From: Actinocorallia aurantiaca
GTDB lineage: Bacteria; Actinomycetota; Actinomycetes; Streptosporangiales; Streptosporangiaceae
DNA length: 64,000 bases
Reading direction: 5' to 3'
Assembly: GCF_039533685.1 (NCBI RefSeq)
Contig: NZ_BAAATZ010000032.1
Span: forward strand, 124,001-188,000
In this document: positions 34,136-43,600 of the stretch, piece after piece
How positions within the stretch are numbered: the stretch's first letter is position 1
Layout: the number at the start of each line of letters is the position of its first letter
Notes under the pieces: model-generated
Databases searched by the model: none
What the model saw: the letters and a program-made list of their open reading frames with translations, nothing else
What the model was told of the DNA's origin: nothing
Position numbers and translations under genes: made by a program

Positions 34136-35314
34136 TCAGGCCCGGACCGGGGCCTTGGGCGTGACGTCGCCGACGGTCCGGCCGGTCGCGAGGTTCTCCT
34201 CGACCTCCTTCTGCCAGAACTCCCGGGCGAGGACGGTGTCGACCTCGAACTCGAACCGGTCGGTCATCTCCGGGGTGACGTCCTCGACGTCCACGTAGAA
34301 CTGCTCGTACCAGCGGCGGAGCTGGTAGACCGGACCGTCCTCCTCGCACAGCAGCGGGTTGTCGATCCTGGCCTTGTTCCTCCAGATCTCCACGTCCTGC
34401 AGGAAGCCCGTCTCCACGCCCGAGGCGAAGGCGAGCGCGAACTGCTCGGCGTCCTGGTCGCTCATACCGTCGATCTTCTTGACCATCACGCCCCACTGGA
34501 GCATGAAACTGGTCGGCGACACCGGATAGTGGCAGTTGATGAGGACGGTCTCGATCGTGTACCCGTCCCCGATCGTCCTCATCGGATTGATCATGTAGGA
34601 CGGGCCGTAGTAGGCGGCCTCGGACTCGTTGCGGGTCTCCCCTTCCCCGTAGCTCATCCCCAGGTCCACGTCGGGCCGGGACTGTCCGTTCATGTACTGC
34701 CAGGCGACATGGCCGTCGAAGACGTTCTTGAAGTACGTCGGGAACGAGTAGTGGATGTAGAAGAAGTGCGCCATGTCCACGACGTTGTCCACGATCTCCC
34801 GGCAGTGCGATCCCTCGATCAGCATCCGGTTCCACGTGAACGACGTCCACTCCGGTGAACCGAACTGCTCGATGCGGGGAATCGTCACCTCCGGCGGCGG
34901 CGTGGCGCCCTGCGGGTCGTGCCAGACGAACAGCTGGCCGTTGCGCTCCAGCACCGGCCACGACTTCGTCCGGGCCCGGGGAGGAACCCTGCGCGCGTAC
35001 GGGATCTTCGCGCACCGGCCGTTGCCGGCCCAGCGCCAGTCATGGAACGGGCAGGCGATCGCGTCGCCCTTCACCTCGCCCTGAGTGAGGTCCCCGCCCA
35101 TGTGCGGGCAGTAGCCGTTCAGGACGTTCAACCTGCCGCCGCTGTCGGCGAACACCACCAGCCTGGTGCCGAACGCCTCCACCGCATGCGGCTCTCCGTC
35201 GTTGAAGTGCTCGATCAGGCCGAGGCAGTGCCACCCCCGCGCGTAACGCGCGGGAGGCGCAGCCGCCTCGATCAAACGGACCTCGGTGCCTTCTTCGGTG
35301 CGGGACGCGTTCAC
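34136..35314 (-). CDS. kshA: Rieske oxygenase, KshA-type 3-ketosteroid 9-alpha-hydroxylase
   Basis: 392 residues. The Rieske cluster ligands are Cys69/His71 in NGYCPHMGGD and Cys88/His91 in CPFHDW. The mononuclear iron site is in DNVVDMAHFFYIHYSFP (His183, His188), a stretch highly characteristic of KshA, which hydroxylates C9 of 3-ketosteroids during steroid ring opening. GAGGAG precedes the GTG start. It needs a KshB-type reductase, which is not in this window, nor are other steroid genes, so it is an isolated copy and may have another steroid-like substrate. Confidence 0.85.
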   Translation of the reverse strand: MNASRTEEGTEVRLIEAAAPPARYARGWHCLGLIEHFNDGEPHAVEAFGTRLVVFADSGGRLNVLNGYCPHMGGDLTQGEVKGDAIACPFHDWRWAGNGRCAKIPYARRVPPRARTKSWPVLERNGQLFVWHDPQGATPPPEVTIPRIEQFGSPEWTSFTWNRMLIEGSHCREIVDNVVDMAHFFYIHYSFPTYFKNVFDGHVAWQYMNGQSRPDVDLGMSYGEGETRNESEAAYYGPSYMINPMRTIGDGYTIETVLINCHYPVSPTSFMLQWGVMVKKIDGMSDQDAEQFALAFASGVETGFLQDVEIWRNKARIDNPLLCEEDGPVYQLRRWYEQFYVDVEDVTPEMTDRFEFEVDTVLAREFWQKEVEENLATGRTVGDVTPKAPVRA

Positions 35315-35475
35315 GCGAACTCCTCTGGTGGGGGTGGGAATCCCTGCCGGCCCTCCGACACTCGAGAGTCATCATGCCTCCGGAGGGGCGAACGCGGCCA
35401 GAGTCCCGGACGGCGTCCTCGTCCCGTCGACGCGTGCGCGCGGACCGGCCGTCCCCCTCCGGAGCAGGGCGCCGG

Positions 35476-35877
35476 TCAGGCGCGCACGACGACGTGCCCG
35501 GCGGCGGTGAGCGCGGCCGTCGCCGCCTCCGCGTCGGTGACCAGGAAGTGGTCGGTGTCGTAGGTGGCCACGACGAAGACGCTGAGCCCGGCCGCCGCGA
35601 GCGGGACCGCCACGGACGCGGCCACGCCGGGCTCGTCCAGCGCGAACGGCCCTTCGAGCCGCAGGCACCGCCACTCCTCGGCGGGCCGAAGACGCTCCGG
35701 GACGGCCGGGACCGGGCAGATCACCGACAGTTCCGCGGCGGTCCTGGTGACCGAGGCGAACGGGACGGGCGCGGCCAGCGCCCAGGCCGGGACGGGCTCG
35801 CCGGGCGCGAACCGGAGCACGGCGTAGTCCTCCGGCAGGAGGGTGAGGGTGCGTACGGTCGCCGCGGGTGCGCGCAT
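35476..35877 (-). CDS. ACT-domain protein
   Basis: 133 residues, starting at the ATG preceded by GGAAGGAG. The protein has two ACT-like halves, LLPEDYAVLRFAPGEPVPAW at the start and GLSVFVVATYDTDHFLVTD near the end, as in the small ACT/CASTOR-like proteins that sense amino acids. It lies 38 bp downstream of the DinB gene on the same strand. The role is unknown; in proximity to NRPS genes it could also relate to amino-acid sensing, but this is speculative. Confidence 0.75.
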   Translation of the reverse strand: MRAPAATVRTLTLLPEDYAVLRFAPGEPVPAWALAAPVPFASVTRTAAELSVICPVPAVPERLRPAEEWRCLRLEGPFALDEPGVAASVAVPLAAAGLSVFVVATYDTDHFLVTDAEAATAALTAAGHVVVRA

Positions 35878-35915
35878 CGGATCTCCTTCCAGGTCTTGCG
35901 GGGAGGCTCGGCGGA

Positions 35916-36428
35916 TCAGTCGCCGGTCGCGCCGTCGATCTGTTCGCGCAGGATATCGGCGTGGCCGTTGTGCCGCGCGGTCTCCTCGATCATGTGCAGG
36001 AGGATCCAGCGCAGGTTCACCCGGCCGCGCAGGTTCTCCGGCACCGAGGCGTCCAGCGACGGCTGGGCGGCGACGATGCCGCGGGCGCGTTCGCACTGCT
36101 CCAGGTAGGCGCCGACGATGTCCTCGGCCGTCTCGTGCGGCTCGACGCGGAACCCGGCCTCGGGGTCCTCCGGGGTGGCGTACAGCGGCGGCTCGTCCAG
36201 ACCGAGGAACTCCAGGCAGAACCAGCCGTGCTCGGTCTCGGCGAGATGCTTGACCAGGCCGAGCAGGCTGGTGCCGGACGGGACCATGGGCGAGCGCAGT
36301 TGCTCCTCCGACAGGCCGTCCAGCTTCCACAGGAGCGTGGCGCGGTGGAAATCGAGCCACTGCGTCAGCGCCTCCCGTTCGCCGGTGGTGCCTCCGGGGT
36401 CCGCGCGCTTGGCCGGTGAGACGAACAT
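35916..36428 (-). CDS. DinB-family protein (DUF664 type)
   Basis: 170 residues of the DUF664 branch of the DinB superfamily. LTQWLDFHRATLLWKLDGLS, GLVKHLAETEHGWF and LRWILLHMIEETARHNGHAD supply the three metal-binding histidines expected of mycothiol-dependent transferases. It lies 34 bp downstream of the SbnA-like gene and 38 bp upstream of the ACT gene, all on the minus strand, so the three may share a transcript. It is only distantly related to the DinB protein at the window start. Confidence 0.83.
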   Translation of the reverse strand: MFVSPAKRADPGGTTGEREALTQWLDFHRATLLWKLDGLSEEQLRSPMVPSGTSLLGLVKHLAETEHGWFCLEFLGLDEPPLYATPEDPEAGFRVEPHETAEDIVGAYLEQCERARGIVAAQPSLDASVPENLRGRVNLRWILLHMIEETARHNGHADILREQIDGATGD

Positions 36429-36462
36429 CGTTTCCTTTCCGTGGGTCGAGGATGACAGCCTG

Positions 36463-37452
36463 CTACACCCCGACGGGCGGTGTCCGGGGTTCGGGCGAGA
36501 CGACTCGCGGGAGCGGGCCGAAGCGGGCGTCCACCCAGTCGTCGTCGTAGAGGGTGTCGAGGTAGCGGTCGCCGAGGTCGGGCGCGATCGCGACGGCGGT
36601 CGCGCCCGGCGGCATCGACGGCGCGAGCCGGGCGACGGCGGCCAGGACCGAGCCGGTGGAGCCGCCCGCCGCGACGCCGTGGCGGGCGGCGAGCAGCCGG
36701 CACATCCGGACGGCCTCGGGCTCGGGCACCAGGACGAGGTCGTCGACCAGCTCCGGGCGCACCAGCTCGGGCCGGCGGCTGGTGCCGAGGCCCGGGATGT
36801 GGCGGTGGCCCGGCGGACGGCCGAACGTGACCGAGCCTTCGGCGTCCACGGCGACGATCCGGGTGCGCGGCGAGTGCGTCCGCAGGTGCTCGGCGCAGCC
36901 CATGAGGGTGCCGGTGGTTCCGGCGCCGACGAACAGGTAGTCCAGGTCCGGGAACTCGCGGACGATCGACGCCGCCGTCCGGTCGTGGTGGGCGCGGGGG
37001 CCGGCGGGGTTGGCGTACTGGTTCGGCCAGTACAGGCCCGGGTCGGTGAGGAGCCGGTCCCGGATGAGGTCCAGCCGGGTCTGGAGGTAGCCGCCGGCCG
37101 CGTCGCGCTCGGCCACGACGACGACCTCCGCGCCGAAGGCCCGCATGAGCGCGACGCTCTGCCGCGGCGTGTTCGGGTCGGCGACGCAGGTGAAGGAGTA
37201 GCCGCGCACGGCGCTCACCGAGCTGAGCGCGATGCCGAGGTTGCCGGAGGAGGACTCGATGATCCGGGCGCCCGGGGCCAGGAGGCCCCGGTGCTCGGCG
37301 TCGTCGAGGAGCGCGACGGCGGTCTTGAGCTTGATCGACCCGGCGGCGTTGAAACCTTCGATCTTCAGCGCCAGGTCGACGCCGGGCACCAGCCCGGACA
37401 GGTCGAGGAACACGTCGTCGAGGACCATCTCGCTGACTCGCCGGAAGATCAC
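36463..37452 (-). CDS. sbnA: SbnA-like PLP enzyme, likely diaminopropionate biosynthesis
   Basis: 329 residues of the cysteine synthase fold. KIEGFNAAGSIKLKTA holds the PLP lysine (about Lys41), IIESSSGNLGIALS the substrate loop and GAGTTGTLMG the phosphate-binding loop. The GFNAAGSIKLKTA form is typical of SbnA, which joins O-phosphoserine and glutamate to N-(2-amino-2-carboxyethyl)-glutamate, the first of two steps to L-2,3-diaminopropionate. The second enzyme, SbnB, is not in the window. The GTG lies three bases after the NRPS stop, so it belongs to the NRPS operon and probably supplies a diamino building block. Confidence 0.78.
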   Translation of the reverse strand: MIFRRVSEMVLDDVFLDLSGLVPGVDLALKIEGFNAAGSIKLKTAVALLDDAEHRGLLAPGARIIESSSGNLGIALSSVSAVRGYSFTCVADPNTPRQSVALMRAFGAEVVVVAERDAAGGYLQTRLDLIRDRLLTDPGLYWPNQYANPAGPRAHHDRTAASIVREFPDLDYLFVGAGTTGTLMGCAEHLRTHSPRTRIVAVDAEGSVTFGRPPGHRHIPGLGTSRRPELVRPELVDDLVLVPEPEAVRMCRLLAARHGVAAGGSTGSVLAAVARLAPSMPPGATAVAIAPDLGDRYLDTLYDDDWVDARFGPLPRVVSPEPRTPPVGV

Positions 37453-37455
37453 GGT

Positions 37456-40400
37456 TCAGCCTTCCCGCACGGCCAGGAGATCCCTGGCCTCCTCGTCGCT
37501 GAGCGCCTGGACCCGCAGGTAGACCTCGGCGATGGCGGCGACGTCCAGGGACGCCTCCCGGCCCGCCGCGCCGACGGCCTCGGCCTGCGCGGCGACGGTC
37601 GTCTCCTCGAACATCACCCGCAGCGGCAGCTCGACGCCGAGGTTCTCGCGCAGCGCGGACGCGACCCGGGTGGCGAGCAGCGAGTTGCCGCCGAGGTCGA
37701 AGAAGTCGTCCCGCGCGCCGATCCGGTCGACGCGCAGCGCGTCCTCCCACAGGCCGGCGACGATCCGCTCCAGCGGCGTGCCGGGCTCGACGTAGGCGGT
37801 CGCGAGGACGGGGCGGGCGCCGTCCGGCTCGGGCAGGGCGGCCAGGTCGACCTTGCCGTTGGCCGACAGCGGCAGCGCGGGCAGCGCGGTGAGGCTCTCG
37901 GGCACCATCGCGTCGGGCAGCGTGCGGCGCAGGAAGGCGCGCAGCTCGGTGACGGTGAGCCCGGTCCCGGTGTGGTAGGCGGCGAGCGCGCCGTCGCGGT
38001 GCACGACGACGGCGGAGCCGATGTCCGGGTGCGCGCGCAGCGCCGCGGCGACCTCGCCGAGTTCGACGCGGAAGCCGCGCACCTTGACCTGGTGGTCGAG
38101 CCGGCCGAGCCATTCGACTTCGCCGCCGGGGGCGAAGCGGGCCAGGTCGCCGGTCCGGTAGAGGCGGGCGCCGGCGGGGACGCCGCCGGTCCCGGCGCGC
38201 GGGTGCGGGACGAACCGCTCGGCGGTGAGCGCGGGACGGCCGAGGTAGCCGCGCGCGACGCCCGCTCCCCCGACGCACAGCTCGCCCGGGATCCCGACGG
38301 GCTGCGGCCGATCGTGCCGGTCGAGGACGTACAGGCCGGTGTTGTCGCACGCGGCGCCGATGAGCACGCGGGCCGTGCCGGGCGCGCAGTCGGCGCCGGA
38401 GGCGTACACGGTCGCCTCGGTCGGGCCGTAGAGGTTGGCGAGCGCCGTCCCGGTGAACAGGCGGTGGAAGCGGTGGACGTGCTCGACCGGCAGGGCCTCG
38501 CCGGCGCAGAAGACGTACCGCAGGCCCGCGACGGCCGATGCCAGCGCCGGGTCCTTCTCCAGGACGTCGAGGAAGGGCCCGAACATCGACGGGACGAAGT
38601 TCACGGCGGTGACGCCGTGCCGGGCCACCGCCTCGGCGAGCGCGCGCGGGTCCCGTTCGGCTCCTTCGGGCAGCAGAGCGACCCGGGCCCCGGCCTCCGC
38701 CCACCAGAACAGCTCGGGCACCGACACGTCGAAGGAGGTCGGCGTCTTCAGCAGCACCACGTCGTCGGGCCCCAGGGGGTAGCGGCGCTGGTGCCAGGCG
38801 AGCAGGTCGGCGGCCGAGCGGTGCTCGACCATGACGCCCTTGGGCCGCCCGGTCGAGCCCGAGGTGTAGATGACATAGGCGAGGTCGGACGGCGTGCCGG
38901 GTCCGCCGGGCGGGTCGGCCGGGTCGGACGCGTCGGCGGGCAGGTCGTCGAGCAGCAGGACGGGCGCGCCGGACGGCAACTCGGCCGCGATCCGGCTCTG
39001 GCTGAGCACGACGGCGGGCCGGGCGTCGGCCAGCATGAGCGCGATCCGCTCGGCCGGGTAGGAGGTGTTGACAGGCACGTACGCGCCGCCCGCCTTGAGC
39101 ACGGCGAGGATCGCGACCATGAGATCGGGGCCGCGTTCGGCGTGGACGGCGACGGGCGTCTCGCGGTCGACGCCGCGCGACCTCAGGACGGCGGCGAGCG
39201 CCCCGGCCCGGCGGTCGTACTCGGCGCAGGTGAGCGAGCCGCCGTCCCAGACGAGCGCGGGCGCGTCCGGGGTGAGCGCGGCGCGGCGGGCGACGACCTC
39301 CTCCAGCCTGACGTCCGCCGCCGGGATGGAGGCTCCCGTGCCGACCGCCTCGGCGGCCTCGGCCTCGGTCATGCAGGTCAGCTCCGACAGGCGGGTGCCC
39401 GGTGCAGCGACGGCGGCGGCGAGCAGCGTCGCGAGGTGGCCCCACCAGCGCCGGACGGTCTCGGCGTCGAAGAGGTCGGAGGCGAACTCCAGGAAGCCGG
39501 TGAACCGGTCGCCGTCCGGGCGCAGCTGGACGCTCAGGTCGCATTGCGCCCCGCCGCGGTCGACGCCGATCCGCTCGGCGACCAGCCCGGTGAGGCCGTC
39601 GGCGGGCTCGGGCCCGCCGTGCACGGTGAGCAGCACCTGGACCAGCGGGTTGCGCGACAGGTCGCGGCGCGGCGCGAGGTCCTCCACGAGCAGGTCGAAC
39701 GGCAGGTCACGATGGTCGAGCGCGCCGAGCACGGCGTCCCTGGACCGGTCGACCAGGTCGGCGAAGGACGGGTCGCCGCCGAGCCGGACGCGCAGCGGGA
39801 GCGTGTTGATGAAGCAGCCGATGAGCCCTTCGGTCTGCGCGTCGCGGCTGCCGTCGGCGGTGCCGGTCACGATGTCGTCGGAGCCGGTGAAGCGGCCGAG
39901 GAGCGCGCTCCAGGCGGCGAGCAGCACCATGAACGGCGAGGCGCCGAGCTCGCGGGCCAGCGCGGTGACGCCGGCGGTGGTGGCGGGGTCGAGCGCGATG
40001 TCGACCTGGCCGCCGGCGTGGCTCTGCAGGGCCGGGCGCAGCCGGTCGAGCGGCAGGTCCAAAGCCCCGGGCGCGTCGGCGAGCGCGGCGCGCCAGTAGG
40101 TCAGCAGCTCCTCGGCGCGCTCGCCGGTGAGGTTTTCGCGCTCCCAGATGGCGTAGTCGACGTACTGGAGCGGCGGTTCGGGCAGGTCGGGCCGCCCGCC
40201 CGCCGTCAGGGCGCCGTAGGCGGCCGACAGTTCGCCGCACAGGACGCCCATCGACCAGCCGTCGGAGACCAGGTGGTGCAGGACGATCGTCAGCGCGTGG
40301 TCGTCGGGCGCGAGGCGGAAGAGGGTGGCGCGCAGCAGCGGCCCGGTGTCCAGGGCGAAGCCGAGCGCGGCCTCGGCGGCCAGGAGCCCGGCGAGGCCGG

Positions 40401-40683
40401 CCTCGCCGCCGGGCACGTCGCGGACCTCGACCGGGACGGGCCCGGCGGGCAGCACCCGCTGCACGACCTGCCCGTCGATCTGCCGGAAGACGGTGCGCAG
40501 CGCCTCGTGCCGCTCGACGACCAGGGCGAGCGCCCCGGCCAGGGCGGCGCGGTCGAGCGGGCCGCGCAGCCTCAGCATGACGGGCACGTGGTAGGCCGAT
40601 GTGCCGGGCGCGAGCTGTTCGACGATCCACAGGCGCTCCTGCGCGAACGACGTCGGGAAGATCGCGGAGATCTCGGGGTCCAT
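37456..40683 (-). CDS. NRPS module: condensation, adenylation, carrier (C-A-T)
   Basis: 1075 residues. The C domain (1-440) has an intact HHLVSDGW motif at about 136. The A domain (about 465-970) has YTSGSTGRPKGV, GELCVGG and the NGKVD lysine; the carrier domain has LGGNSLL with the phosphopantetheine Ser at about 1001. No epimerase or thioesterase. A hand-read specificity code is D-V-P-N-F-A-L-V-Y-K, which I cannot assign with confidence. AGGAGGAG precedes the ATG. It follows the FAAL-containing NRPS by 13 bp and precedes the SbnA-like gene, so it probably adds the second or a later residue of a lipopeptide. Confidence 0.92.
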   Translation of the reverse strand: MDPEISAIFPTSFAQERLWIVEQLAPGTSAYHVPVMLRLRGPLDRAALAGALALVVERHEALRTVFRQIDGQVVQRVLPAGPVPVEVRDVPGGEAGLAGLLAAEAALGFALDTGPLLRATLFRLAPDDHALTIVLHHLVSDGWSMGVLCGELSAAYGALTAGGRPDLPEPPLQYVDYAIWERENLTGERAEELLTYWRAALADAPGALDLPLDRLRPALQSHAGGQVDIALDPATTAGVTALARELGASPFMVLLAAWSALLGRFTGSDDIVTGTADGSRDAQTEGLIGCFINTLPLRVRLGGDPSFADLVDRSRDAVLGALDHRDLPFDLLVEDLAPRRDLSRNPLVQVLLTVHGGPEPADGLTGLVAERIGVDRGGAQCDLSVQLRPDGDRFTGFLEFASDLFDAETVRRWWGHLATLLAAAVAAPGTRLSELTCMTEAEAAEAVGTGASIPAADVRLEEVVARRAALTPDAPALVWDGGSLTCAEYDRRAGALAAVLRSRGVDRETPVAVHAERGPDLMVAILAVLKAGGAYVPVNTSYPAERIALMLADARPAVVLSQSRIAAELPSGAPVLLLDDLPADASDPADPPGGPGTPSDLAYVIYTSGSTGRPKGVMVEHRSAADLLAWHQRRYPLGPDDVVLLKTPTSFDVSVPELFWWAEAGARVALLPEGAERDPRALAEAVARHGVTAVNFVPSMFGPFLDVLEKDPALASAVAGLRYVFCAGEALPVEHVHRFHRLFTGTALANLYGPTEATVYASGADCAPGTARVLIGAACDNTGLYVLDRHDRPQPVGIPGELCVGGAGVARGYLGRPALTAERFVPHPRAGTGGVPAGARLYRTGDLARFAPGGEVEWLGRLDHQVKVRGFRVELGEVAAALRAHPDIGSAVVVHRDGALAAYHTGTGLTVTELRAFLRRTLPDAMVPESLTALPALPLSANGKVDLAALPEPDGARPVLATAYVEPGTPLERIVAGLWEDALRVDRIGARDDFFDLGGNSLLATRVASALRENLGVELPLRVMFEETTVAAQAEAVGAAGREASLDVAAIAEVYLRVQALSDEEARDLLAVREG

Positions 40684-40696
40684 CTTTCTCCTCCTT

Positions 40697-43600
40697 CTAG
40701 GACTGCGGGCGCCGGTCCAGCCGGCGAACGGCCTCGGGGAGGCGCGCGGCGCCCGCTCCCACGAGATAGCGGCTGCGGTCGGCGCGGGCGATGGCCGGAG
40801 CAGCGGTGGCGCCGGCGTCCTTCGCGCGGTCGACCAGGTCGGCGATGCGCTCCACGGTCGGGTCGGTGAACAGCGCGTGCAACGGGACCGCGACGGCGAA
40901 GCGGTCCTTGATCCGGGACGCCAGGCGGGTCATGAGCAGGGAGTGCCAGCCGAGCGCGAACAGGTCGTCGTCGCGGCCGACGGAGGGCAGCGCGACCATC
41001 TCGGCGACGAGGCGGGCGATCTCGTGCTCGGTGGCGGTGACGGGCGCGGCTCCGCCGTCCGGGCGGGAGGAGGGCAGGGCCCGCCGGTCGACCTTGCCGT
41101 TGACGGTCACGGGGACCGCCTCGATCGGGACGAACGCGGCGGGCACCATGGGTTCGGGGAGGCGGGCGCGCAGGTACGCGCGCAGTTCGGCGGCGGTGAA
41201 CGGCTCGCGCGCGACGGCGAAGGCGACGAGGCGCTGCGCGCCGTCCGGCCCGGTCTCGGGCAGGACGACGGCGTCGGTGATCTTCGGGTGGCCGGTGAGC
41301 GCGGCCGTGACCTCGCCCGGCTCGATCCGCAGGCCGCGCACCTGGACCTGGTCGTCGAGGCGGCCGAGGTAGTCCAGCGCGCCGTCGGGCCGCCAGCGGG
41401 CGAGGTCGCCGGTGCGGTAGACGCGGCGGCCGGGCAGCGCCGGGTGCGGGGTGAAGCGGGCGGCGGTCAGGTCGGGCCGGCCGAGGTAGCCCCGGGCCAG
41501 CGGGGTTCCGCCGACGCAGATCTCGCCTTCGTCGGCGGGCCTTCCCGCGGCGTCCAGCAGGGTGATCTCCGAGCCGCGCAGGGGGCGGCCGATCGGGATC
41601 TCCCCGGCGGGGTCGTCGATGCGGCCGAGCGTGGCGACGACGGCGGTCTCGGTGAGCCCGTACATGTTGGTGAGCGCGACGCCGGGGTCTCCGTGCGCGC
41701 GCCAGGCGGCCAGGTGCGACGGCTCGAGCTTCTCGCCGCCGAACACCAGGTGGCGCAACGGGAGACCCGTCAGCAGACCGGGTGCGGCGAGCGTCATCTC
41801 GCGGAAGACCGCGGGCGTCTGGTTCAGCACGGTGACGCGCTCGCGGCGCAGGAGGCCCCAGAAGTCCTCCGCGGGCAGCGCGGAGCCCTCCGGCACGACG
41901 ACGAGGGTGCCGCCGTGGACGAGGCAGCCCCACATCTCCCAGACCGTGTAGTCGAAGGCGAAGGAGTGGAACAGCGTCCAGACGTCGTCGGGGCCGAAGC
42001 CGAAGTCCGGCGCGGTCGCGGCGAAGAGGTTGGCCAGGGCCTCGTGCCCGACCGGCACGCCCTTGGGCCGTCCGCTGGAGCCCGAGGTGAAGATCACGTA
42101 GGCAAGGCGGCCGAGGTCGGCTTCGGGGAACGGCGGGTGCGGCGGGCGCTCGGAGGCGTCCAGGACGTGGAGTCCGGTCTCGTCGAGCAGGTAGCGCGGC
42201 GCGGCGTCGGCGAGCACCATGCCCCGCCGCTCCCCGGGGTGGGCCGGGTCGAGCGGCAGGTAGGCGGCGCCGGACTTCAGGACGGCGATCGCCGCGGCCA
42301 CGAGGCCGGTCGAGCGCGGCATCGACAGCGCGACGAGGTCGCCGGGGCCCGCGCCCGCGGCGCGCAGGCCGGCGGCCAGCCGTTCGGCCCGCTCGTCCAG
42401 CTCGCGGTAGGTGACGCGTTCTTCCCCGCAGACCAGCGCGACCGCCTCTGGACGGGCCGTGACCTGCGCGGCGAACCGCTCGTGCACGCAGCTCAACGGG
42501 AGGTCGGGCGTGCCGCCGGAGACCGAGACCGGTGCCGCCGGGCGCATCCGCGGGAGGTCGGCGAGCCGACCGGACGGGTCGGCGACGATCGCGGAGAGCA
42601 GCGCCTTCAGGTGTTCGGCGGCCGCGCGCACCGGTCCCTCCGCGAAGAGGTCTGCGTCGTACTGGAGCCGTCCGGCCAGTCCGTCGGCGAGTTCGGCCAT
42701 GGTGAGCACGAGGTCGAACTGCGCGCCGCCGGACGGCAGCGCCAGCGTCTCGACGGCGAGGCCGCCGACGGTCGCGGCGGCGCCGGCCCGGTTCAGCGCG
42801 AGCGCCGCGAGCGCCTCGCCGTGCTCGCCGCCCGGCCGTTGCCAGGCCAGCACGGCCTGGACCAGCGGCGAGCGGGCCGGGTCGCGGACGGGCCGGAGCC
42901 GTTCGACGACCCGTGAGAACGGCACCGCGGCGTGCGCGAGCGCGGCCCGGCCCTCGGCGTGCGCGGCGGTGACGAGCGCGGCGGCGGTCGGCGCGGCGGC
43001 CAGGCCGGCGCGCAGCGCGACGACGTTGACGAACAGGCCGACGGTGCCGGTGTGCGCGGCGGACTCCCGGCCGTGCGCGGGAGACCCGACGAGCAGGTCG
43101 TCCTGCCCGCTCCACTGGCCGAGCAGCGCCTGGTAGGCGGCCATGACGACGCTGTAGGGCGTCGTGCCGAGCGTGCGGGCCAGGTCCCTGATCCCGGCCG
43201 AGAGGCCGGGGCCGAGCGCGAAGCCGATCTCGGCCGTGCGCATGAGGCGCGTCGCGGGCCGCGCGGCGGGTAGCGCGAGCAGCGTGGGCGCGCCGGCGAG
43301 CCGGTCCTCCAGGGCCCGCCACTCCTCGGGCGACGGCTCGGCGAGCGCGTCGACGTGCGCGGAGTAGGCGCCGGGCTCGGGCAGGTCGGGCTCGGCGCCG
43401 GAGAGCAGCGCCGGGTAGAGCGCGTCGAGTTCGCGCAGCAGCACCTCCAGCGACCACAGGTCGGTGACGAGGTGGTCGACGGCCAGGACGAGGCGGTGCT
43501 CCTCCGGGCCTGCGGAGAACAGCGCGGCGCGCAGCAGCGGCCCGTGCTCCAGATCGAACGGCTCGTGCGCGAACGCCGCGGTCTCCGCGTCGAGCCGCTC

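Noticed and set aside
36118..40869. 1583-codon plus-strand frame opposite NRPS genes
   Set aside because: Antisense shadow of the NRPS and SbnA-like genes; repetitive Gly/Arg/Val composition without domains.
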